Shown here: piece by piece, positions 41,589 to 50,855 of the stretch
How the letters are laid out: each line of letters opens with the position of its first letter
Numbering within the stretch: position 1 is the first letter of the stretch
Source: CAYVHU01 sp964451415
GTDB lineage: Bacteria > Pseudomonadota > Alphaproteobacteria > Rhodospirillales > Magnetovibrionaceae
NCBI GenBank assembly: GCA_964451415.1
Contig: CAYVHU010000014.1
Coordinates: 6,658 to 70,657 of the forward strand
Reading direction: 5' to 3'
DNA: 64,000 nucleotides
Notes under the pieces: model-generated
The model's input: the letters and a program-made list of their open reading frames with translations, nothing else
What the model was told of the DNA's origin: nothing
Database searches by the model: none
Translations under genes and position numbers: made by a program

Positions 41589-42349
41589 CACCTTTTGCTA
41601 AGCCCGATTGGACTCCCAGGGTGCCTGACAACGCAAAGATTTTGGTTGTCGGTGCTTCCGGTGGCATCGGCCAGGCTGTGGTTCGGATGTTGACCGACGG
41701 TTCGTCGTGTATGATCGGTGTCCATGGCCGCAATGGCAGTTGTTTGAACCCGGGCAACACCATCGTGCCTTTGGTGGCGTCTTTGAAAACGATGGACGAT
41801 TGTGAGGCGCTGGTTGCAAAATTTGTTGGCGCGGCTGGCGGTATTGATGGTTTGGTTGTGCTGTCAGGCAGTATTTCTTCGACTGCACATTGGTCCGAAG
41901 TGTCTGAAGACAGTTGGCTTGATGATATGAACGCCAACCTCAATGTGCCGTTCTATCTGGCTCGGGCAGCTTTTGAACGGATGAAAAAGAAAGGCGGAAA
42001 GATCGTCCTCAACGGGACGGAATCCGCGCTTCATGGGGGGAGTTCGACAGCCTTTGCCTATGGCGTCGCCAAACACGGTGTTGAATGTATGGTGAAAGGA
42101 TTGGCGCGTGATGGGGCGCCGCATGATATTTTAGTCAATGGCGTGCGTATAGGCTTCGTTGATAGCGGTTTTCACAAACGCTGGCAGAACAAAACAGATG
42201 CTGATTTGGAGAATAGAGTTGATATGATTCCGCTCAAACGTGCCGGACATGTTGATGAGGTCGCCGCACTCGTCATATATCTAATGTCTGGATATGCTGA
42301 TTTCATCACGGGTCAGATGATTGGTTTGACGGGTGGGGATTGGCTTTAA
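41585..42349 (+). CDS. Classical SDR oxidoreductase
   Basis: A 254-residue short-chain dehydrogenase. It has ILVVGASGGIGQAVVRML, DGLVVLSGSI, the serine in VLNGTESALHGGSS, and YGVAKHGVECMVKGLA with the YxxxK pair. The C-terminal FITGQMIGLTGGDWL is the usual SDR tail. It resembles 3-oxoacyl reductases in form but the context is glycan synthesis. It overlaps the TIM-barrel gene by 4 bp. Confidence 0.88.
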   Translation: MTPFAKPDWTPRVPDNAKILVVGASGGIGQAVVRMLTDGSSCMIGVHGRNGSCLNPGNTIVPLVASLKTMDDCEALVAKFVGAAGGIDGLVVLSGSISSTAHWSEVSEDSWLDDMNANLNVPFYLARAAFERMKKKGGKIVLNGTESALHGGSSTAFAYGVAKHGVECMVKGLARDGAPHDILVNGVRIGFVDSGFHKRWQNKTDADLENRVDMIPLKRAGHVDEVAALVIYLMSGYADFITGQMIGLTGGDWL

Positions 42350-42418
42350 ACTGTTGTTTGCGGATAAGTTACTTGATTTTGCAAGTGTATTTGCACCTTG
42401 ATAAGGAAATAGGACTTC

Positions 42419-43996
42419 ATGGGAATTCGCGTGCTTTTCGTCTATCCCAATACCTTTGGGATGAACATGCTGCCGCCCGCGATTGCATTGTTTTCGGCGC
42501 TGTTGAAGCGCGAAGGCCATCAGATCGCAGTGTTTGATGCGACCTATTATCAGACCGATTACGGTATCGACAGCGATGGTACCAAAATGGAAATGCTGAA
42601 CGTTGTGCCCTACAATATGGATGGGCGCGGCATTAATTTGCGCACTACCGAGTGGCGGCAGGACTTACATGAACAGGTGGAACGCTTCCAGCCGGACTTA
42701 ATTGCCGTGTCCTCGACCGAGGACATGTGGGAATTGGGTATGCACATTCTGGAGGAGGTTGAAGACTATAAAACGCGCAACGCTGTGCCGGTAATTGCCG
42801 GTGGCGTGTTTCCCACATTTGCCCCCGATATCACGCTCAACTGGCCATTGATCGATATGGTGTGCGTGGGAGAAGGGGAAAATGCACTGGTCGATTTGTG
42901 TGCCAAAATCGAGCGTGGCGAAGATTATTTCGACGTGACCAACCTGTGGCTTAAGGACAAGGACGGACGGATTGTCAAGAATGCAGTGACCAAGCCTGTC
43001 GATATTAACGCCCTGCCCATGATTGACATTGGTATCTTTGAAGATGCACGCTTGTATCGGCCCATGGCCGGGCGTGTATACCGCATGTTGCCGATCGAAA
43101 CCATTCGCGGCTGTCCGTATTCCTGCCGCTACTGCAATTCGCCGACACAAATGGCTCTCTATAAGGAAATGACGGGCGCAAAATTCCTGCGCAAGAAGAA
43201 AATGGATCTGGTGCACAAGGAATTGCGCTATTTCAAAGATGAACTGAATCTGGAATACGCATATTTCTGGGCTGATACATTTCTGGCAATGAACAACCGC
43301 GAGCTGGATGAGTTCTGCGAAATGTATTCCGACATCAAGTTGCCGTTTTGGATGCAGACGCGTCCCGAAACCATCAATCACGACAATATCAAAAAGCTCA
43401 GTGAAGTGGGTTTGCACAGGATTTCGTTTGGTCTGGAGCACGGCAACGAGGAATTTCGCGCGCGCATGTTAGGTCGGCGCTGGAAAAACGAGGATATCAT
43501 CGAATCCTTGAAAATACCGCACCAGTACGGAGTGCAGTTCTCGGTCAACAACATCACCGGGTTTCCTGAGGAAACCCGTGAAATCGCCATGGATACGGTG
43601 GAGCTTAATCGCCATATCGGTGCGGACAATGCCAATATTTATTCGTTCGTTCCGTTTCACGGAACGCCCTTGCGCAAGGTGTGTGAGGACAAGGGATTGA
43701 TTGCTCACGAAACCATCACGAAGTGCCTCACCGATGCCCCGGTGTTTGAGATGGAGCAATATTCCATCGACGAAATAATGGGCCTGCGCAAATGCTTTGT
43801 ACTCTATGTGGCGTTCCCGAAAAACCGCTGGAAGGACATTGCGCGCGCCGAAGCGAACACCCCTGAAGGCAACCGTATTTTTGCGGAATTGAAGGAAGAG
43901 TACATGGATAAGTATTTCCATGCTCCGGCGGACAATCCCAATGCCGAAATCGCCAATGTGGCGGATTTGGAATACGGTATGCAGGCCAGCACTTAA
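42419..43996 (+). CDS. B12-binding radical SAM protein
   Basis: A 525-residue enzyme. Residues 1-150 form a cobalamin-binding domain (VLFVYPNTFGMNMLPPAIALFSAL, LIAVSSTEDMWELGMHIL, PVIAGGVFPTFAPD). C232, C236 and C239 in ETIRGCPYSCRYCNSP bind the radical SAM cluster. HRISFGLEHGNEEFR and SVNNITGFPEETRE complete the barrel. Such enzymes methylate or otherwise alter unactivated carbons. AGGA precedes the ATG by 5 nt. The 69-bp gap upstream has a small inverted repeat (TGCAA at 42380, TTGCA at 42391). Substrate unknown, probably a sugar of this cassette. Confidence 0.88.
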   Translation: MGIRVLFVYPNTFGMNMLPPAIALFSALLKREGHQIAVFDATYYQTDYGIDSDGTKMEMLNVVPYNMDGRGINLRTTEWRQDLHEQVERFQPDLIAVSSTEDMWELGMHILEEVEDYKTRNAVPVIAGGVFPTFAPDITLNWPLIDMVCVGEGENALVDLCAKIERGEDYFDVTNLWLKDKDGRIVKNAVTKPVDINALPMIDIGIFEDARLYRPMAGRVYRMLPIETIRGCPYSCRYCNSPTQMALYKEMTGAKFLRKKKMDLVHKELRYFKDELNLEYAYFWADTFLAMNNRELDEFCEMYSDIKLPFWMQTRPETINHDNIKKLSEVGLHRISFGLEHGNEEFRARMLGRRWKNEDIIESLKIPHQYGVQFSVNNITGFPEETREIAMDTVELNRHIGADNANIYSFVPFHGTPLRKVCEDKGLIAHETITKCLTDAPVFEMEQYSIDEIMGLRKCFVLYVAFPKNRWKDIARAEANTPEGNRIFAELKEEYMDKYFHAPADNPNAEIANVADLEYGMQAST

Positions 43997-44014
43997 ACAG
44001 TCCAGTACTTAAAG

Positions 44015-45160
44015 GTGAAGCCCATCATATATACCAAGGACAACAGCTTCGTCGGTTTTTCCGGCGTGGATCGAGACATCACGGCCATTCTGACCCGGGT
44101 GCGGGCGTTGGCGTCCGGGCTGGACGATATGAATCTGGACGCGCACCGTCTGGAAATTTTGCGCCGCGTCTGCGGCAACCTGCTTGCCGACGAAGGCAAA
44201 GGCGTCGACGGATTTTGGCTGCGCCCACACATCGTCGAAGAGCTACGCCGGATTAGCGATGATGAGTTGCCGCGCTATTTGTTCTATCGTTTCCGTTACG
44301 ACGTGTTTCCGGCAAAGAAGGAACTGGACGCCTTTCCGCCGTGCGTACAGATCGAGCCGACCTCGGTGTGTAATTACCGTTGCGTGTTTTGCTACCAGAC
44401 CGACCCCAAGCTGCAAGACAGGAAAGCCGGACACAAGGGCCGCATGAGCCTGGATGTGTTCAAGGCCGTGGTTGATCAGATCGAAGGCGAGGTCGAAGCC
44501 GTAAGTCTGGCCAGTCGCGGTGAACCGTTGCTGTGCAAGGATATCGTCCCCATGCTGGAATACATTTCCGGCAAATTTTTAGGGTTAAAGATCAATACCA
44601 ACGCTTGGTATTTAACGGAAGAAAAGGCCCATGCCTTGCTGTCTGCGGACTGCAACACCATCGTTTTTTCCGCCGATGCGGCGGACGACGAACTGTACGC
44701 CAAGCTGCGCGTCAACGGACGACTGGATCAGGTGTTGGCAAATATACGCATGTTCGCCGACATCCGGGCCAAACACTATTCCGCTTCGCGCACCATTACG
44801 CGAGTTTCGGGGGTGAAGTTTTCCGATCAGCAGGATTTCGCAGCCATCGAGAACTTCTGGAAGGACTACGTCGATCAGGTGGCGTTCGTCGAATATAACC
44901 CGTGGGTCAGCGTTTACGATGCGCAGCCCAGCGGTGTGGAGGCGGCCTGTTCGGATTTGTGGCGGCGCACCTTTGTGTGGTGGGACGGGCGCGTCAATCC
45001 GTGTGACGTGGACTACCTGTCCCATCTGGCGGTGGGCGACATCACCGAGACGCCCCTGTCGGAAATCTGGCGCGGCGAAGGGTACGAGGCCCTGCGCCAA
45101 CAGCATTTGGACGGCGATCGTGCAAACCTGATGCCGTGTCGCAATTGTTCTTTGGTGTAG
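44015..45160 (+). CDS. Radical SAM protein with SPASM-like C-terminus
   Basis: A 381-residue enzyme. A 110-residue N-terminal region of unknown fold precedes the cluster motif C119-C123-C126 in PTSVCNYRCVFCYQ. SLASRGEPLL follows. The C-terminal part has NPCDVDYLSHLAVGDI and MPCRNCSLV, typical of a SPASM or twitch auxiliary cluster. GTG 44015 follows AAAG. It resembles the protein at 15329 in architecture but has a longer N-terminus. Six bp separate it from the HAD gene. Substrate unknown. Confidence 0.86.
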   Translation: MKPIIYTKDNSFVGFSGVDRDITAILTRVRALASGLDDMNLDAHRLEILRRVCGNLLADEGKGVDGFWLRPHIVEELRRISDDELPRYLFYRFRYDVFPAKKELDAFPPCVQIEPTSVCNYRCVFCYQTDPKLQDRKAGHKGRMSLDVFKAVVDQIEGEVEAVSLASRGEPLLCKDIVPMLEYISGKFLGLKINTNAWYLTEEKAHALLSADCNTIVFSADAADDELYAKLRVNGRLDQVLANIRMFADIRAKHYSASRTITRVSGVKFSDQQDFAAIENFWKDYVDQVAFVEYNPWVSVYDAQPSGVEAACSDLWRRTFVWWDGRVNPCDVDYLSHLAVGDITETPLSEIWRGEGYEALRQQHLDGDRANLMPCRNCSLV

Positions 45161-45166
45161 GGTCCC

Positions 45167-45838
45167 ATGGCATTCCCCCTCGACCTTGAGCGTTACCGCA
45201 GTGTGGTTTTCGATTGCGATGGTGTGTTGCTGGATTCCAACTTGGTCAAGACCGAAGCCTTCCGCCGTGCCGTGGGGCATTACGGCCATGATGTCACGGA
45301 AAAACTGGTTGAGCACCACGTCACCAACGGCGGCATTTCCAGGTTCAAGAAATTCGCTTATTTTTTTGAGGTGCTTTTGGGGCGTGCACCGCATGAAGGG
45401 GAAATGGAAGACGTTCTGGCGCGATTTTCCGCGGCGACGAAACAAGGTCTGGTGGATTGTGACGAGGCCCCGAAATTGCGTGAGATTTTGTCTTCTATTC
45501 CCGAAGATCGGCCCCGTTTGGTGGTTTCCGGGGGCGCCCAGGACGAACTGCACGAGGTCTTTTCCAAACGGGGTTTGACACCGTATTTCACGGCCATTTT
45601 TGGCAGTCCCGACACCAAGGAGGAAATTTTGTCCCGGGAAATCGCCAACGGAAACCTGCTTGAACCCGCCTTGTATATTGGCGATTCCCGTTACGATTAC
45701 CTTGCGGCCAAGGCTTGCGGTCTGGACTTTGTTTTTGTTTCCGGGTGGACGGAATTTTCCGGTTGGGAAGACTTTTGCGCCGACAAAAACATTCGCGTTT
45801 TTGAGAGCGTGTCCGCTATTTTTAACGCAAGCACCTGA
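45167..45838 (+). CDS. HAD-superfamily phosphatase
   Basis: A 223-residue HAD hydrolase with motif I VFDCDGVLLDSN, motif II RLVVSGGAQDEL, a motif III lysine in SPDTKEEIL and motif IV YIGDSRYDYLAAKACG. The four-helix cap is the phosphoglycolate-phosphatase type. It most likely removes phosphate from a sugar acid phosphate, as KdsC and Kdn phosphatases do, before CMP activation. It has no transmembrane part. Confidence 0.88.
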   Translation: MAFPLDLERYRSVVFDCDGVLLDSNLVKTEAFRRAVGHYGHDVTEKLVEHHVTNGGISRFKKFAYFFEVLLGRAPHEGEMEDVLARFSAATKQGLVDCDEAPKLREILSSIPEDRPRLVVSGGAQDELHEVFSKRGLTPYFTAIFGSPDTKEEILSREIANGNLLEPALYIGDSRYDYLAAKACGLDFVFVSGWTEFSGWEDFCADKNIRVFESVSAIFNAST

Positions 45839-45842
45839 TCTT

Positions 45843-47663
45843 ATGAACGCCTCGAAAAATCAAGCAGTGATCGCAACCCTGACGCGGCACGCCAAAAAGG
45901 TCTGCGCCATGGTGTCCCGGGGTGGCGCGTTTACGGTGTGGGTTTTCGGGGGTGACGCCAAGCTGCGTTTGAACTTGTCGAGCATGTTGCCATTGAACGC
46001 AACGTTGGGCGTTTTGGGGACCCGCCTTGATGAAGCCGCCGATACGGTGGAACGTGAATTGCTGGATTTGGATCAACAGGTCTTGTCGGAAGAAAAGGAC
46101 CGTCTGGCCTGGTGCGCCAGTTTGATCGGTGATCGCAGCCCGTATGCCGGGGATCTTCAGCTTAACACGGCGCGCTATATAGTTATGGATGGCATCGTTC
46201 GTGCGGGCGGGCGACATTTATTTTTTGTTGAAAACGATATTATCGCTCAGGCATTGGTACGTGCCGCCCAGACCAACGCTCTTCACGTGAGTTGGCATGG
46301 TGGGCAACGCCGAGCGTCTTCGTTCATGAAGACGGTGCGCGCCAAGATGTCAGCGTTAAGGACCCATTGGCGACAATCGAGCGTGTTGAAAAAAATGCGG
46401 CGCACCCGTCCGGCACCATGGGGAAAGCTGGAAGAATGTGACGTTTTGCTGATCGATTGGGCGGGTGTCAATGGCTTTGACCCCGTGCACCACACCGGGC
46501 GCACGCACAATCTTGTGCGCATGGCGGAGATCTTGCGCAAGGCGGGACTCAAGGTTGGCTTCATCGCCAATGCATTGAGTTGGACCCAGCCGTATGAGGC
46601 CATCGCCGCCAACGTCACCGCTGCTTTTGACCCAGTGGTTTTGATTGATGAATGTCGGAGCATGGGCTCGGTTGTGCGCGGAGCATGGGCGACGTGGGGC
46701 ATGCTGCGGCGGCTTAAATTTAACTTTCGAGCAGCGGGCCATGATCTGAGTGCACTGTTTGAACTGGAATGCAACAAAGATAAAATCTATCCGCAATCCA
46801 CATTGGCCTACACCCTTGCTGACGTGGCCAGGACCTTGGCAACGCACAAGGTTATGCCCAAAGCAATTGTCTATCCGTTTGAGAATCAGGGCTGGGAACG
46901 TGCCTTGATTGTCGGCATGCGCAGGCATTTGCCGAATACGCGTCTGATTGCGTATCAGCACTCTCCGTTTGCAGCGCGCTATATCGGCATTTTCCCACCG
47001 CGTAATGACATCAATGTTGATCGATTGCCGGACCGGTTTGTGGTGATGGGGCCGCACTATGTAAAATTGTTTGCGGACCATGGTTGGCCTTGGAAGCGTC
47101 TGGTGCTCGGCGGCAGCGTGCGTTTCGAAGCGGCTCTGGCCGATCCCCCGCAACCCGTTCGCGGTGGAATCAAGACGGTTCTGGCGGTGCCTTCTATTGA
47201 TTTTGCCGAAGCTTTGGATCTGGTGGTCAAGGTGGGAACGGCGATCAAATTTGTTCCCGGCGCACATTTGGTGGTGAATTTTCATCCCGTGGTAGATCAG
47301 GCTTTTCGGGATGATTTGGTTGAGGCCGTGGGGAAGGACATCATGGAAAAAGCCAAGGTTTCGTATGCCCGCGCAGCGGATTTGATCGCTGGGGCCGACG
47401 TTTTGGTTTACAACAGTTCCGGTGCGGTGTTTGACGCGTGTTTTGCCGGAGTGCCCGCGGTGCACGTTGCCGTGGATGGTTGCTTGAGTTATGACAAGGT
47501 GCCGGGCACGATATCGCGGCGCGTTTATACAGTGGATGACCTGACAGACGTGTTGCGTGAACTTTTATCCAAACGTCAGAATGTGGCTCCTGATTTGTCT
47601 GTTGGCGGTGTGGTTGGGCCGGTTGACGAAGGTGCCATCGTGAGCGCCGTGAGGGGGGCATGA
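45843..47663 (+). CDS. Large putative polysaccharide glycosyltransferase
   Basis: A 606-residue protein of GT-B appearance with no named family. N-terminal region is alpha-helical. The core has LLIDWAGVNGF, VIYPFENQGWERALIVGMR, LIAYQHSPFAARYIGIFPP, then HLVVNFHPVVDQ and LIAGADVLVYNSSGAVFDACFAGVPAVHV. The QHS and NSSGAVFDA motifs recall capsule and CDP-glycerol-type transferases. Similar in size to the protein at 31322. ATG 45843 lies 4 bp after the HAD gene; the following gene overlaps by ATGA. Confidence 0.72.
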   Translation: MNASKNQAVIATLTRHAKKVCAMVSRGGAFTVWVFGGDAKLRLNLSSMLPLNATLGVLGTRLDEAADTVERELLDLDQQVLSEEKDRLAWCASLIGDRSPYAGDLQLNTARYIVMDGIVRAGGRHLFFVENDIIAQALVRAAQTNALHVSWHGGQRRASSFMKTVRAKMSALRTHWRQSSVLKKMRRTRPAPWGKLEECDVLLIDWAGVNGFDPVHHTGRTHNLVRMAEILRKAGLKVGFIANALSWTQPYEAIAANVTAAFDPVVLIDECRSMGSVVRGAWATWGMLRRLKFNFRAAGHDLSALFELECNKDKIYPQSTLAYTLADVARTLATHKVMPKAIVYPFENQGWERALIVGMRRHLPNTRLIAYQHSPFAARYIGIFPPRNDINVDRLPDRFVVMGPHYVKLFADHGWPWKRLVLGGSVRFEAALADPPQPVRGGIKTVLAVPSIDFAEALDLVVKVGTAIKFVPGAHLVVNFHPVVDQAFRDDLVEAVGKDIMEKAKVSYARAADLIAGADVLVYNSSGAVFDACFAGVPAVHVAVDGCLSYDKVPGTISRRVYTVDDLTDVLRELLSKRQNVAPDLSVGGVVGPVDEGAIVSAVRGA

Positions 47664-48568
47664 ACCCCGTCCCGACCCTCAGTGTCATCATGACCGTTTT
47701 CAATGGCGATGCGTTTTTGCAAGAAACGCTGGATGGCGTTTGGGCGCAGACGTTTACGGATTTTGAGCTGGTGGTGGTCAACAACGGTTCCACCGATGGC
47801 ACCCAGGCGATTTTGGACGCCGTGGACGATGCACGGTTGCGGGTTATCCAGGCGCCCGCACGCGGCGGCACCTTCGGCGATGGTATCCGCCTTGCCTACG
47901 CGCATGCGTGCGGCACGTACATCGCGGTGCAAGACGCCGACGATGTGTCCTTGCCGACGCGCTTTGAGAAACAGGTTGCCGCGCTTGAGGCGAACGGCAG
48001 CCTTGGCCTTGTTTTTGGCGCGTATCAGGACATGGACGCCGACGGCAATGTGGATGTCGTTCACCATCCGCCGGGCGAGCAGCACGATTTGGCCAACGCA
48101 TTACAGTCTCACAATCCACTGGCCCATTCCACGTACATGTACCGCAAGGCGGCGTCCGATCAGGTGGGGGGCTATGCGGGCGAATACGCCTACGGTCCCG
48201 ATTTTGCGCTGGTGGTGCGGCTGATGAAAAAGGGCTGGGGCGTGAAGGGGCTTGACGATGTGGTGTTGAAACTGCGCTGTCATCCGGGGCAGGTTTCCAT
48301 CGCGTCTGATTTTAGTGTTATGCGGGCGCACGATGCGTTGTATCTGTTTCGCGAAGCCTCCGGTTTGGCGGGGATATCGCCTCAGGCCAGACGTGCGGGA
48401 CGTCACCGGATTGCGAAGTGCGCGGTTCAATACGCCCTGGCTTTGCTTAAGGAAGGACGCGTGCGTGAAGGCGTCAAACAGATGCTGATGGGATTGTTGC
48501 GCTATCCCCTTTATGGCTCTGCCTACTTGGTGTATCGATTAGCCTTCCAAAAGGGGAGAAAAACATGA
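47660..48568 (+). CDS. Family 2 glycosyltransferase
   Basis: A 302-residue GT-A transferase. The N-terminal LSVIMTVFNGDAFLQETL and VVVNNGSTDGT form the nucleotide site, and VQDADDVSLP gives the DxD metal motif. HNPLAHSTYMYRKAA and EYAYGPDFALVVRL make the acceptor region. The C-terminal helix (MLMGLLRYPLYGSAYLVYRLAF) may attach to the membrane. GAGGGGGG precedes the ATG. Coupled to the rfbF gene, so it may transfer the CDP-derived deoxyhexose or a neighbouring sugar. Confidence 0.9.
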   Translation: MNPVPTLSVIMTVFNGDAFLQETLDGVWAQTFTDFELVVVNNGSTDGTQAILDAVDDARLRVIQAPARGGTFGDGIRLAYAHACGTYIAVQDADDVSLPTRFEKQVAALEANGSLGLVFGAYQDMDADGNVDVVHHPPGEQHDLANALQSHNPLAHSTYMYRKAASDQVGGYAGEYAYGPDFALVVRLMKKGWGVKGLDDVVLKLRCHPGQVSIASDFSVMRAHDALYLFREASGLAGISPQARRAGRHRIAKCAVQYALALLKEGRVREGVKQMLMGLLRYPLYGSAYLVYRLAFQKGRKT

Positions 48569-49350
48569 AAGTCGTGATTCTGTGTGGCGGTAAGGGGACG
48601 CGTATCCGCGGTGTGGATGACAGCCTGCCCAAGCCCATGATCCCGGTTGGCCCCTATCCGATCGTGTGGCACATCATGCGTTCTTACGCTCATTTCGGCT
48701 TTAAGGATTTTGTCTTGTGTCTTGGATACAAGGGTGGGGCGATCAAGGATTTTTTCCTGAATTACCGCTCAACGGTGTCGGATTTCACCATTGATTTCGC
48801 CAAAGGCGGTGAAACCACATTTGATAAAGCGAACGAACAGCTCGACTGGCGTGTGACCCTGGCAGAAACCGGCGAAAATACCCTGACCGGTTCGCGGGTG
48901 AAAAAGATAGAACACTATATTGGTGATGATGAAAGTTTTATGCTGACCTACGGCGACGGCGTGTGCGACATCGACATTCATGAATTGTTGGCCTTTCACA
49001 AAAGCCATGGCAAGCACATGAGCGTCTCGGGTGTGCGTCCGCCGGGACGTTTCGGCGAACTGGATCATGACGAAAAGGGCCAAATCGTTGAGTTCAATGA
49101 AAAGCCCCAAGCCACCGGGGGGCGGATTTCCGGCGGGTTCTTTGTCTGTCAGCGCGAAGTTCTCGATTATCTCGACGCGGAGCGTGATGATGAAACGCTG
49201 GAAACCGAACCCATGCGCCATCTGGCGCGTGACGGACAAATGATGATGTACGGCCACGACGGCTTTTGGCAGTGCATGGATACATATCGGGACTATGCGT
49301 TGCTCAATGATCTGGTCGAAAACGGTACCGCGCCATGGATCAAATGGTAG
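48565..49350 (+). CDS. rfbF: Glucose-1-phosphate cytidylyltransferase
   Basis: A 261-residue nucleotidyltransferase that makes CDP-glucose. It has VVILCGGKGTRIRG, LPKPMIPVGPYPIVWHIM, LCLGYKGGAIKDFF, MLTYGDGVCDIDI and the C-terminal YRDYALLNDLVENGTAPW of RfbF/DdhA. ATGA overlap with the glycosyltransferase. Directly followed by the CDP-glucose dehydratase. Confidence 0.95.
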   Translation: MKVVILCGGKGTRIRGVDDSLPKPMIPVGPYPIVWHIMRSYAHFGFKDFVLCLGYKGGAIKDFFLNYRSTVSDFTIDFAKGGETTFDKANEQLDWRVTLAETGENTLTGSRVKKIEHYIGDDESFMLTYGDGVCDIDIHELLAFHKSHGKHMSVSGVRPPGRFGELDHDEKGQIVEFNEKPQATGGRISGGFFVCQREVLDYLDAERDDETLETEPMRHLARDGQMMMYGHDGFWQCMDTYRDYALLNDLVENGTAPWIKW

Positions 49351-49355
49351 AGCTT

Positions 49356-50414
49356 ATGGACTCCATGGCTTTCAAGGGACGGCGTGTCCTCGTCACCGGC
49401 TCCACCGGGTTCAAGGGCAGCTGGTTGTGTACGTGGCTTTTGCATCTGGGCGCGGACGTTTCCGGTTTTGCGTTGCCGCCGGAACCCGATGCGCCGTTGT
49501 TCGATCAGTTGCGCCTGCGCGATCGCCTCGACCAGCACGACGGCGACATCCGCGATATGAATACCGTGCGCGCCATGCTGGACGCGACGCAGCCGGAAAT
49601 CATCTTCCATCTGGCCGCCCAGCCGCTGGTGCGTTACAGCTATCTTGAGCCGAAACTGACGTTCGATACCAACGTCGGCGGCGCGGTGAACCTGCTGGAC
49701 GGGATCAGGGCATCCAAGGGCGTGAAGGCGCTGGTGTTCGTGACCTCCGACAAGGCCTATCGCAACAAGGAATGGGTGTGGGGGTATCGCGAAAACGATG
49801 AACTGGGCGGGCACGACCCGTATTCCGCTTCCAAGGCGGCGGCGGAAATCGTGTTCGCGGGCTATCAGGACAGTTTTTTTAAGGACCGTGCGGATTTTGC
49901 CGCCGCTTCGGTGCGCGCGGGCAACGTGATCGGCGGTGGAGACATGTCGGCGGATCGCATCGTCCCCGATTGTATCCGTGCCTTCAAAAACGCAGATGAA
50001 ATCGTGTTGCGTAACCCGGATTCCACGCGCCCCTGGCAGCATGTGCTGGAGCCGTTGTCGGGCTACATGGCGGTTGCGCAGGGTTTGCTGGTCGATGCGG
50101 ATCGCACCCGCGGGGCGTGGAATTTCGGTCCCGATGCGCAAAACGTGCGCACCGTGCGCGAGCTTGCCGAAACCGCCTCGAAAATTTGGGGTGCGGGCAG
50201 CGTGCGTGTGGAACGCGATCCCAACCAGCCCCACGAAGCAAACCTTCTGATGCTCAACTCAGACAAGGCCAAGTCGGAACTGGGCTGGCGCGTGCACTGG
50301 GATTTCGAGGCGGCGGTCGCCCATACGGTGAACTGGTATAAACGTGTCCATGACGGCGAAGATGCGTTTGACGTGACCAAGGAACAGTTGGAAGCCTTTG
50401 TGGGAGACGCCTAG
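49356..50414 (+). CDS. rfbG: CDP-glucose 4,6-dehydratase
   Basis: A 352-residue extended SDR producing CDP-4-keto-6-deoxyglucose. It shows RRVLVTGSTGFKGSWLCTWLL, IFHLAAQPLVRYSY, VFVTSDKAYRNKEWVWGY with the TSDK dehydratase site, DPYSASKAAAEIV and RPWQHVLEPLSGYM, all RfbG/DdhB features. ATG 49356 gives a 5-bp gap; starts at 49335 or 49344 would overlap rfbF. No RfbH dehydrase follows, so 3-deoxygenation is not evident here. Confidence 0.94.
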   Translation: MDSMAFKGRRVLVTGSTGFKGSWLCTWLLHLGADVSGFALPPEPDAPLFDQLRLRDRLDQHDGDIRDMNTVRAMLDATQPEIIFHLAAQPLVRYSYLEPKLTFDTNVGGAVNLLDGIRASKGVKALVFVTSDKAYRNKEWVWGYRENDELGGHDPYSASKAAAEIVFAGYQDSFFKDRADFAAASVRAGNVIGGGDMSADRIVPDCIRAFKNADEIVLRNPDSTRPWQHVLEPLSGYMAVAQGLLVDADRTRGAWNFGPDAQNVRTVRELAETASKIWGAGSVRVERDPNQPHEANLLMLNSDKAKSELGWRVHWDFEAAVAHTVNWYKRVHDGEDAFDVTKEQLEAFVGDA

Positions 50415-50855
50415 GTGATTGACGGCCTTGTCATCACGCCGCTGGAACAAATCCGCGATGAACGCGGTGCCGTTTTGCACATGTTGCGCCGTGACGCGCC
50501 GCACTTCGCGGGCTTTGGCGAGGTGTATTTTTCCGTCGTCAATCCGGGCGTGGTGAAGGGCTGGCGGCGGCACCGGGAAATGGTCATGAGCCTTTGTGTG
50601 CCCAAGGGCCGCGTCAAGCTGGTGTTGGCCGATCAGCGCGAAGGCAGTGTTACCGCCGGTGAAATTCAAGAGATCGTTCTGGGCGAAGCGCCACCCGATT
50701 ATCGTCTGGTGAGCGTGCCTGCCATGGTGTGGAGCGGCTTTCAGTGTATCGGTGAGGAGCCCGCGATGATCGCCAATTGCGCCTCGATCCCCCACGCGCC
50801 GGATGAGGTCGAACGCCTTCCCCTTGAGAGCGATGCCATCCGTTATGTCTGGTAA
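50415..50855 (+). CDS. dTDP-4-dehydrorhamnose 3,5-epimerase-like cupin
   Basis: A 146-residue RmlC-type cupin, shorter than RmlC (about 180). It has ITPLEQIRDERGAVLHMLRRD, GFGEVYFSVVNPGVVKGWRRH with the active-site His, and YRLVSVPAMVWSGFQCIG. Since it follows RfbG without a gap, it probably epimerises CDP-4-keto-6-deoxyglucose at C3 and/or C5. GTG follows the rfbG stop directly. Confidence 0.88.
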   Translation: MIDGLVITPLEQIRDERGAVLHMLRRDAPHFAGFGEVYFSVVNPGVVKGWRRHREMVMSLCVPKGRVKLVLADQREGSVTAGEIQEIVLGEAPPDYRLVSVPAMVWSGFQCIGEEPAMIANCASIPHAPDEVERLPLESDAIRYVW

